Assembly: GCA_039820585.1 (NCBI GenBank)
Contig: JBCBPV010000008.1
Coordinates: 1 to 64,000, forward strand
DNA length: 64,000 nt
Direction of reading: 5' to 3'
From: JBCBGF01 sp039820585
GTDB lineage: Bacteria; Pseudomonadota; Alphaproteobacteria; Rhodobacterales; Rhodobacteraceae
This document shows positions 16,423 through 23,092 of the stretch, in pieces; the first letter of the stretch is position 1, and each line of letters begins with the position of its first letter. Position numbers and translations under genes: made by a program. The notes below the pieces were generated by a model. It saw nothing but the letters and a program-made list of their open reading frames with translations, did not search any database and was not told where the DNA came from.

Positions 16423-16452
16423 GTGTTACGTGGCGTATCCCCGCCTGGATCA
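16423..16452 (-). promoter_or_regulatory. candidate RpoE-type promoter of rpoH
   Basis: Reading the minus strand, TGATCC (16452-16447) is followed after 18 bases by TAACAC (16428-16423), about 45 bases before the rpoH start. The -35 matches the TGATCC of the Rhodobacter RpoE (group IV sigma) consensus exactly; the -10 begins TAA as expected. RpoE control of rpoHII is established in Rhodobacter sphaeroides. Confidence 0.55.
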
Positions 16453-16531
16453 CGAAAAAGGCAAAAATCTCTGGTCATTGCGGCACCAGGCGCTAATTGC
16501 GGGTGTTACTTTGGCGGTGGGACTAAGCTAA

Positions 16532-17125
16532 ATGTCTGAGGAAAATGTAAAAACCGCCCCGACCCTATGGTGGGTCCGGCACGGGCCGACGCATGCAAAA
16601 ACCATGGTGGGTTGGTCCGACATTCCGGCCGATTTGTCAGATGCGGCCAAAGTCGCCCGCCTCGCAGCCACCTTGCCAGACGATACCCCGGTTATCTCCT
16701 CTGATCTCACACGCACGGTGGCGACCGCCGATGCCCTGGCCGGCGACCGCCCCCGCCTGCCCCACCACCCCGACCTGCGCGAGATGCATTTCGGCGCGTG
16801 GGAGCTACGCGCATTCGCCGAGATCGAGGCCGAAGATCCCGCCCACATCACTGCCTTTTGGTCCGAACCCGGCGAGGTGCACCCCCCAGGCGGCGAAAGC
16901 TGGAATGACCTCACACAGCGGGTGAACCGTGCGGTCGACCGCCTGCTTGCGCGCGACGAGGACATCATCATTGTTGCCCATTTCGGGGTGATCCTGACCC
17001 AGATCCAGCGCGTCACCGGCATCAGCACAGAAGAGGCTTTTGGTCACCGGATTGAGCCCTTGTCGCTGACCACCCTGCGCTACGGCACCAAACCGCAGGC
17101 CTTGGGGATCAATCACGAACCCTGA
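16532..17125 (+). CDS. histidine phosphatase (phosphoglycerate mutase-like) family protein
   Basis: The 197-residue protein carries the phosphohistidine motif V-R-H-G-P-T (residues 15-20). The second catalytic His is in I-I-V-A-H-F-G-V-I, and an acid Glu in L-R-E-M-H-F-G-A-W-E matches the broad-specificity phosphatase subgroup that includes alpha-ribazole phosphatase (CobC). The N-terminus lacks a signal peptide, so the enzyme is cytosolic. The substrate is not predictable. It is divergent from rpoH and lies 58 bases before the GST gene. Confidence 0.88.
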   Translation: MSEENVKTAPTLWWVRHGPTHAKTMVGWSDIPADLSDAAKVARLAATLPDDTPVISSDLTRTVATADALAGDRPRLPHHPDLREMHFGAWELRAFAEIEAEDPAHITAFWSEPGEVHPPGGESWNDLTQRVNRAVDRLLARDEDIIIVAHFGVILTQIQRVTGISTEEAFGHRIEPLSLTTLRYGTKPQALGINHEP

Positions 17126-17183
17126 TGGACCGCGCCACAAATGGTTGTTGGGGCTCACGCGCCACCGGCGTTACGACTGTTGA

Positions 17184-18059
17184 ATGACCTATGACCTGCT
17201 CATCGGCGACCGCGCCTATTCCAGCTGGTCCCTGAGGACCTGGCTGATGTTCGACGTGTTTGACCTGCCCCACACGGTGCAGACAACGCGATTTTACTGC
17301 GATGCGTTCCAAGAGGCGCTGGCCGACTACGCGCCCGCCCGCACCGTGCCGGTCATGCGGGTTCCAGATGGCACGGTCGTCGCTGATACACTGGCCATCG
17401 CGGAAGAGCTGAACAGCCGCCACCCCGACGCAGGCCTTTGGCCAAGCGACCCGGCCCAACGCGCCACGGCCCGGATGCTGACCGCGGAAATGCACGCCGC
17501 GTTCACGAGCCTGCGCAGCGCATGCCCAATGAACCTGCGCCTGGCCTATTCCGATTTCACATTGGAGCTGGCCGTGCAGGAGGATCTGGATCGTATCACC
17601 GCACTTTGGGCCCATGCCCGCGAGATGTCAGGCTTAACCACCCCATGGCTGTTCGGCGACTACACCATTGCCGACGCCTTCTTTGCCCCCGTCGCCGCGC
17701 GCATCGCGACCTACGGCCTGCCCGTCGAAGGTGAGGCCGCCAGTTACGTCGCCGCCCAGCTTGCGCACCCGTCGTTCCGACGCTGGCGCGCCATGGGCCT
17801 GGTCGATGGCCCCGATCAGCCAACCTACGCCATGGCATATGACACCTGTCCCTGGCCCGGCCCCTCGCCTCGCCAGGCAAAGGCCGTTCCAGACGGCCCA
17901 TCGCGAAACACCACATGCCCCTATTCTGGCGATCCGGTGACCGACTACCTGCAGATGGACGGCGAAACCTACGGCTTCTGCAATGCCTTCTGCCGCGACA
18001 AAACCGTCGCAGATCCTGAAGCCTGGCCTGCCTTCATGGCGCTGGTCCCCGCGCGTTAA
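17184..18059 (+). CDS. glutathione S-transferase with C-terminal TRASH-like metal motif
   Basis: The first ~215 residues are a two-domain GST: a thioredoxin-like half beginning L-L-I-G-D-R-A-Y-S-S-W-S-L-R with P-V-M-R-V and the S/T-L-A-I position, then the helical half with L-F-G-D-Y-T-I-A-D-A-F-F. A tail of ~75 residues follows, containing C245-x20-C266-x3-C270, the spacing of TRASH/YHS-type metal-binding domains, and ending D-P-E-A-W-P-A-F. GSTs conjugate or reduce with glutathione; a fused metal site could sense or deliver metal, or simply stabilise the fold. The gene ends where the CtrA-like site before comM begins. Confidence 0.87.
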   Translation: MTYDLLIGDRAYSSWSLRTWLMFDVFDLPHTVQTTRFYCDAFQEALADYAPARTVPVMRVPDGTVVADTLAIAEELNSRHPDAGLWPSDPAQRATARMLTAEMHAAFTSLRSACPMNLRLAYSDFTLELAVQEDLDRITALWAHAREMSGLTTPWLFGDYTIADAFFAPVAARIATYGLPVEGEAASYVAAQLAHPSFRRWRAMGLVDGPDQPTYAMAYDTCPWPGPSPRQAKAVPDGPSRNTTCPYSGDPVTDYLQMDGETYGFCNAFCRDKTVADPEAWPAFMALVPAR

Positions 18060-18095
18060 CCGCCCGTAAACCAACCTCGCCTAGCCGTTAACCAT
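18056..18095 (+). promoter_or_regulatory. CtrA-like sites upstream of comM
   Basis: TTAA (18056-18059) is followed after exactly seven bases by TAAA (18067-18070), one mismatch from the full CtrA site TTAA-N7-TTAA. A second element, TTAACCAT (18088-18095), matches the CtrA short motif exactly. Both lie within 60 bases of the comM start, and the first overlaps the GST stop codon. Confidence 0.45.
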
Positions 18096-18110
18096 GGTAG
18101 AGCTTTGCCC

Positions 18111-19628
18111 ATGGTAGCGCGCGCCTACACGGTTGCCTTCGAAGGGTTGGAGGCCCGCCTTGTCGAGGTTCAATGCGCCATCACACCGGGCCTGCCCGCG
18201 TTCTCGGTCGTGGGCTTGCCGAACAAGGCGGTGTCCGAGGCGCGCGACCGGGTGCGTGCGGCGCTGACCACGCTGTCCATCGCGCTGCCTGCCAAGCGGA
18301 TCACGATCAACCTGTCGCCCGCCGACCTGCCCAAAGACGGGTCCCACTTCGACCTGCCCATCGCCGTTGCGCTTCTAAGCGCGCTCGACATCCTGCCCTC
18401 GGACCGGATCGAAGCCACCGTGGCATTGGGGGAATTGTCGCTCGACGGCTCCCTCATCCCGGTGATCGGCGCCCTGCCCGCGGCAATGGCCGCCGCCGAA
18501 GGGGACCGTACGTTGCTCTGCCCCAAAGGCTGCGGGGCCGAAGCCGCCTGGGTTGGCGCGACCGAGGTGATCGCGCCCGCAACGCTCGCCGCCGCCATCG
18601 CGCATTACGCAGGCCGCACCGTGCTGCCACCGGCAGAGCCCGGTGGCGTGACCAGCACAGGCAGCGATGGCCGCGACATGCGCGATGTCAAAGGTCAGGA
18701 ACGGGCAAAGCGCGCATTGGAAATCGCCGCTGCCGGGCGCCACCACGTGATGATGGTCGGCCCCCCGGGATCGGGCAAATCCATGCTCGCCGCGCGCATG
18801 CCCGGCATCCTGCCCCCGCTTAGCGCAACAGAAGCCCTTGAAACCTCGATGGTCCATTCCCTGTCGGGCCTGCTGGACGACGGCGGCATCTCCAGCGTGC
18901 GCCCGTTCCGCGAACCGCACCACACCGCATCCATGGCCGCCATTGTCGGCGGCGGCAAGGGCGCCAAGCCAGGAGAGATCTCGCTGGCCCATCACGGTGT
19001 TCTCTTCCTAGACGAATTCCCGGAATTCCCACGCTCCGTCCTCGAAACCCTGCGCCAGCCAATTGAAACGGGCGAGGTGATCGTCGCTCGCGCCAACGCC
19101 CATGTCCGCTACCCTTGCAAGTTCCTGCTGGTCGCCGCCGCCAATCCATGCCGCTGCGGCTACATGAGCGACCCCGCCCGCGCCTGTGCCCGTGTCCCGG
19201 GTTGCGGCGAAGACTATCTGGGGCGGATCTCAGGCCCTTTGATGGACCGGTTCGACCTGCGCATCGAAGTGCCCTCGGTCGACTATTGCGATCTGGACCT
19301 GCCCAGCCACGGCGACACCTCTGCCCAGATCGCGGCCCGTGTGGCGGGGGCACGCGCCGTGCAGGCCGAGCGTTATGCAGGGGATCCCAACACCCTGCTC
19401 AACGCCGACGCAACAGGCGATGCCCTGGCCGAATTCGCCACCCCGGATGCGGAAGGCCGTGCCCTGCTACAGCGCGTGGCCGAGAAGACGGGGTTGTCGG
19501 CGCGCGGGTATCATCGTGTGCAACGGGTGGCGCGCACGATTGCCGATCTCGATGGGTCCGAGACCGTCGAGGCCCAGCATCTGGCCGAGGCTGTCAGTTT
19601 TCGCCTATTCGCGGCGGCCGAGGCCTAG
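18111..19628 (+). CDS. comM: YifB-family Mg-chelatase-like AAA+ ATPase (ComM)
   Basis: From ATG 18111 the product is 505 residues. The N-terminal LonC-like domain (A-R-A-Y-T-V-A-F-E-G-L-E-A) is followed by an AAA+ module with Walker A G-P-P-G-S-G-K-S (about residues 220-227) and Walker B V-L-F-L-D-E-F-P-E-F. A four-Cys element occurs (N-P-C-R-C-G-Y then C-A-R-V-P-G-C), and the C-terminus is Mg-chelatase-like. ComM is a hexameric helicase that promotes branch migration during natural transformation. In Rhodobacterales it is also needed by cells receiving gene-transfer-agent DNA, which fits the CtrA-like sites upstream. Confidence 0.95.
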   Translation: MVARAYTVAFEGLEARLVEVQCAITPGLPAFSVVGLPNKAVSEARDRVRAALTTLSIALPAKRITINLSPADLPKDGSHFDLPIAVALLSALDILPSDRIEATVALGELSLDGSLIPVIGALPAAMAAAEGDRTLLCPKGCGAEAAWVGATEVIAPATLAAAIAHYAGRTVLPPAEPGGVTSTGSDGRDMRDVKGQERAKRALEIAAAGRHHVMMVGPPGSGKSMLAARMPGILPPLSATEALETSMVHSLSGLLDDGGISSVRPFREPHHTASMAAIVGGGKGAKPGEISLAHHGVLFLDEFPEFPRSVLETLRQPIETGEVIVARANAHVRYPCKFLLVAAANPCRCGYMSDPARACARVPGCGEDYLGRISGPLMDRFDLRIEVPSVDYCDLDLPSHGDTSAQIAARVAGARAVQAERYAGDPNTLLNADATGDALAEFATPDAEGRALLQRVAEKTGLSARGYHRVQRVARTIADLDGSETVEAQHLAEAVSFRLFAAAEA

Positions 19629-20566
19629 GACAGCCGCGCCTCGATGGCGTCCCAAATCGCGCCAGCGACATTGGTGCCGTCAAACCGCTCCAACTCCTGA
19701 ATGCCGGTGGGGGAGGTCACGTTGATCTCGGTCAGGTAGTCGCCGATCACGTCGATGCCCACGAACACCTGCCCCTTCTCGCGCAAGAGCGGCCCGATCC
19801 GATCACAAATCTCACGGTCGCGATCGGTCAGGCCCACGGGCTCGGGTCGTCCGCCCACATGCAGGTTTGATCGCGTCTCCCCCGCCGCGGGGATCCGGTT
19901 GATCGCGCCCACCGGCGCACCGTCCACGAGGATCACCCGCTTGTCTCCTTTCGACACCGCGGGCAGGTATTGCTGCGCGATTAGGGGCTCGCGATTGATG
20001 GAGGCAAAAAGCTCATGCAGGCTGGTAATGTTGCGATCGTCCGGGCCCAGCCGAAACACACCCGTCCCGCCATTGCCGTAAAGCGGTTTGAGGATGATGT
20101 CGCCATACCGCTCTTTGAAGGACTTCAGCGTCTCCAGATCGCGCGCAATCATCGTGGGTGGCGTCAGATCGGGAAACTGCAGTACCAATAGTTTCTCGGG
20201 ATAGTTCCGCACCCAGAACGGATCATTCACGACCAAAGTGCCAGGCGCCAGATGATCCAGCAAATGCGTTGTGGTGATATACCCCATGTCGAACGGCGGA
20301 TCCTGGCGCAGCCAGATCACGTCACAGGTGCTCAGATCGCGCGTCTCTTCGGCCCCAAAGGTCACATGGTTCCCATGCTCCCGGCGCAGCTCAATCGGCC
20401 AACCCTTGGCCGTCAGCCGCCCGTCGTCATAGGCCAGCTTGTCAGGCGTGTAGCAAAACAACCCATGACCCCGTGCCTGCGCCTCTTCCGCCAGGCGGAA
20501 AGAGCTGTCGGCATCAATATCGACGTCCTCAATCGGATCCATCTGGAAAGCGACGGACAGGGACAT
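19625..20566 (-). CDS. gshB: glutathione synthetase
   Basis: The 313-residue protein is an ATP-grasp ligase with the expected length. Visible marks are the N-terminal F-Q-M-D-P-I, D-P-P-F-D-M-x-Y for substrate binding, the lid K-P-L-Y-G-N-G-G-T-G-V-F and the C-terminal metal-binding E-I-N-V-T-S-P-T-G. It joins gamma-glutamylcysteine and glycine to make glutathione. Glutathione reductase and a GST also occur in this window. It converges on comM with the two stop codons overlapping by four bases, and lies downstream of yraN. Confidence 0.96.
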   Translation of the reverse strand: MSLSVAFQMDPIEDVDIDADSSFRLAEEAQARGHGLFCYTPDKLAYDDGRLTAKGWPIELRREHGNHVTFGAEETRDLSTCDVIWLRQDPPFDMGYITTTHLLDHLAPGTLVVNDPFWVRNYPEKLLVLQFPDLTPPTMIARDLETLKSFKERYGDIILKPLYGNGGTGVFRLGPDDRNITSLHELFASINREPLIAQQYLPAVSKGDKRVILVDGAPVGAINRIPAAGETRSNLHVGGRPEPVGLTDRDREICDRIGPLLREKGQVFVGIDVIGDYLTEINVTSPTGIQELERFDGTNVAGAIWDAIEARLS

Positions 20567-20633
20567 GGCGCAGGCTCCTTTGCGGCGTGCGCCCTAGATG
20601 GCGCAACTGCTGCGGAAGGACAATGCTGCGCCG

Positions 20634-20987
20634 TCACGCGGCCATCACGTTCTCAACGATGGAGACGGCGCCCAGCCCGTTGACCAGCGCCACATCGACG
20701 CGCGCCGCGCTGTCTGTGCCGTGTTCTTCCGTGCCAAGCCAGATCTCAGCGGCCTGCAGGATCCGGCCAAGCTGGCGCTCGGAGAGCCGCCAAGCCGCCG
20801 TATCAAAATCCCGCGCGCGCTTCACCTCGACAAAGATCGTCTCGCCTGGCCCGTGCATGACAATGTCGATCTCACCGGCCTTGCTGCGCCATCGGCTGGC
20901 CGCCAACGCATAGCCGCGCCGCTGGTAGTCTTCGGCCACCGTGTCCTCGGCGGCCTTGCCAGCATGATAGGACGTGGCCCCGCTCAT
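20634..20987 (-). CDS. yraN: YraN/UPF0102 family nuclease-like protein
   Basis: This 117-residue protein has the restriction-endonuclease-like core of UPF0102: G-K-A-A-E-D-T-V-A near the start, then G-E-I-D-I-V and F-V-E-V-K-R-A-R supplying the Asp/Glu/Lys catalytic pattern. The family is linked to replication or recombination but has no settled role. Its ATG overlaps the rsmI stop by four bases, and gshB follows 67 bases later. The rsmI-yraN-lpoA association is widely conserved in proteobacteria. Confidence 0.92.
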   Translation of the reverse strand: MSGATSYHAGKAAEDTVAEDYQRRGYALAASRWRSKAGEIDIVMHGPGETIFVEVKRARDFDTAAWRLSERQLGRILQAAEIWLGTEEHGTDSAARVDVALVNGLGAVSIVENVMAA

Positions 20988-21841
20988 GACGGTTTGCCCA
21001 GTTTCAATGCCGCCTGATACACATCCCGCCTCGGCAAATCCAATGCCTCAGCGACCCCCTGCACCGCATCTTTCAGGGATTGGGTTTCCAACGCAATCCG
21101 CAACGCAGCGTCGCGATCCGCATCCGTGGCCCCCTGCCGCCCGCGATCAATCACAAGCACAATCTCACCTTTGGGTGTCTGATCGGCAAATTCGGTCGCA
21201 AGCTGCATCAGTGTTCCGCGCTTTACTGTTTCAAACTTCTTCGTCAGTTCCCGACACACCGCCGCCTGCCGTTCCCCCCCAAGCACTGACACACAAGATC
21301 TAAGCATTCGTAAAAGCCGCTTGGGCGCCTCAAAAAACACCAATGTCGCTGGCACCCCCGCAAGCTCACGCAGCACCCGCGCCCGCCCGGCCTCGTTTGT
21401 CGGCGCAAAGCCTGCGAACAAAAATCGATCCGTCGGCAGGCCCGACACCACCAGCGCCGCCAACAAAGCCGATGGCCCCGGCACCGCCTGAACTGCCAGA
21501 CCTGCTGCAATCACCTCGCGCGCCAGCGCATATCCGGGATCAGCCACCAAAGGTGTGCCTGCGTCGGACGCATAGGCCACGCTGCGCCCCTCGGCGATGT
21601 GGCGCAACAAGGCCGGCCGCATCTGTGGCCCGTTGTGATCGTGATAGGCCAGAAGGGGGCGTCCCCCCAAGGCGATCCCATGGATCTCCATCAATCGGCG
21701 TGTAGTGCGCGTGTCTTCCGCGGCGATCACATCGGCCCCCGCCAGAACATCAAGCGCACGCAGGGTGATATCGCGCGCCGCACCTATGGGCGTCGCCACC
21801 AGGTACAGTCCTGCCTCAAGCGTGTTGTCGGCGCGCATCAC
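20984..21841 (-). CDS. rsmI: 16S rRNA (cytidine1402-2'-O)-methyltransferase
   Basis: The 285-residue protein has the tetrapyrrole-methylase-like fold of RsmI: Y-L-V-A-T-P-I-G at the start, the A-E-D-T-R-T-T loop, Y-A-S-D-A-G-T-P-L-V-A-D-P-G-Y and V-P-G-P-S-A-L-L-A-A. It methylates the 2'-OH of C1402 in the ribosomal P-site. It is divergent from the lpoA-like gene across an 87-base gap, the arrangement seen in many proteobacteria, and is translationally coupled to yraN. Confidence 0.96.
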   Translation of the reverse strand: MMRADNTLEAGLYLVATPIGAARDITLRALDVLAGADVIAAEDTRTTRRLMEIHGIALGGRPLLAYHDHNGPQMRPALLRHIAEGRSVAYASDAGTPLVADPGYALAREVIAAGLAVQAVPGPSALLAALVVSGLPTDRFLFAGFAPTNEAGRARVLRELAGVPATLVFFEAPKRLLRMLRSCVSVLGGERQAAVCRELTKKFETVKRGTLMQLATEFADQTPKGEIVLVIDRGRQGATDADRDAALRIALETQSLKDAVQGVAEALDLPRRDVYQAALKLGKPS

Positions 21842-21928
21842 GCGGTCCTCGTGCAGCGCCGCGATTTACACCGGGCGGTGTTGGGCCTAGGTTTGCGCCC
21901 AGGTTCGCGCAAACTGGTAAGGTTGGTC

Positions 21929-23092
21929 ATGCTCTCTGTTTTCCGTCTCGCCCGCAAGGGGCGTGCTGCTGCGGTGGCGCTTCTGGCGCTGATCGGCCTT
22001 GCGGCGTGTGATCCCCTGACGCCGGGGGTATCGCTGAACAATCGCGATGCGGTGCCCGTGGCGCTGCTCGTGCCCACCAGCGCGCCCGATGGTGGTGCGG
22101 CCCTCGCGCAAAGCTTTGAAAATGCGGCACGATTGGCGATGGCTGATCTGACTGGCACGGCCATTGACCTGCGGATCTATGACACGTTCGGCCAGCCTGC
22201 GGGTGCCACCAATGCCACCAACCGGGCGATTGCAGACGGGGCGCAGATCATCGTTGGCCCACTGTTCGCCGAATCCGCCAATGCCGCGGGCGTTGCCGCG
22301 GCCTCGCGCGGGGTGAACGTGTTGTCGTTCTCCAACAACCCCGCCATCGCAGGTGGCAATGTGTTCATCCTGGGCCGCACATTTCAAAACACTGCCGACC
22401 GCCTGACCCGGTTTGCCGCGTTCCAGGGGCGCAGCAACATCATGATCGTGAACGCGCAGAACCAGGCCGAGCAGGCCGGGCGCGACGCCATTGCCCGCGC
22501 GATTGCCGCCAACGGGCTGCGGCTGGCGGCAAACCCCACTTTTCCGCTGACGCAGCAAGGTGTGATAGAAGCAATCCCGGCAATTGCCGATGTGGCCGAG
22601 GCCAGCGGGGCAGACACGATCTTCATGACCTCGGGCAACGACGGCGCCGTGCCCTTCCTGGCGGAGCTTCTTCCCGAAAACGGCGTGGATCCCGCAGAAG
22701 TACAGTTCATTGGGCTGCAACGGCTGGATATCCCGTCGGGCGCGTTGGCGCTGGACGGCCTGCAAGGCGCGTGGTTTGCGGTGCCTGACCCTGGGCTCGA
22801 TGCCCAGTTTCGCGCGCGCTATCAGGCCGCCTTTGGCGCCGTCCCCCATCCGCTGGCGAGCCTCGCTTATGACGGGATCGCCGCGGTCGGCGCGCTTGCC
22901 GCCACGGGCCAGCCGAACGCGCTTTCGGCGCAGGCGCTGACACGGCCTTCGGGCTTTGCCGGTGTAGGGGGCGTGTTTCGCTTACTTCCCAATGGCACCA
23001 ACGAGCGTGGGCTTGCCATCGCCCAGGTTCAGGACAAACAGGTAGTCTTTATTGACCCCGCCCCAAGAAGCTTTGGCGCTCCGGGCTTCTGA
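21929..23092 (+). CDS. LpoA-like penicillin-binding-protein activator lipoprotein
   Basis: From ATG 21929 the product has 387 residues. A signal sequence ends in the lipobox L-A-A-C near residue 26, indicating a lipid-anchored protein. The remainder is a type I periplasmic-binding fold (V-A-L-L-V-P then A-A-R-L-A-M-A-D-L, I-I-V-G-P-L-F-A and D-T-I-F-M-T-S). In E. coli the same neighbour of rsmI encodes LpoA, the outer-membrane activator of PBP1a. Here only the C-terminal-type domain is present, as in alphaproteobacteria. A branched-chain amino acid binding protein is the alternative, but no transporter genes accompany it. Confidence 0.85.
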   Translation: MLSVFRLARKGRAAAVALLALIGLAACDPLTPGVSLNNRDAVPVALLVPTSAPDGGAALAQSFENAARLAMADLTGTAIDLRIYDTFGQPAGATNATNRAIADGAQIIVGPLFAESANAAGVAAASRGVNVLSFSNNPAIAGGNVFILGRTFQNTADRLTRFAAFQGRSNIMIVNAQNQAEQAGRDAIARAIAANGLRLAANPTFPLTQQGVIEAIPAIADVAEASGADTIFMTSGNDGAVPFLAELLPENGVDPAEVQFIGLQRLDIPSGALALDGLQGAWFAVPDPGLDAQFRARYQAAFGAVPHPLASLAYDGIAAVGALAATGQPNALSAQALTRPSGFAGVGGVFRLLPNGTNERGLAIAQVQDKQVVFIDPAPRSFGAPGF

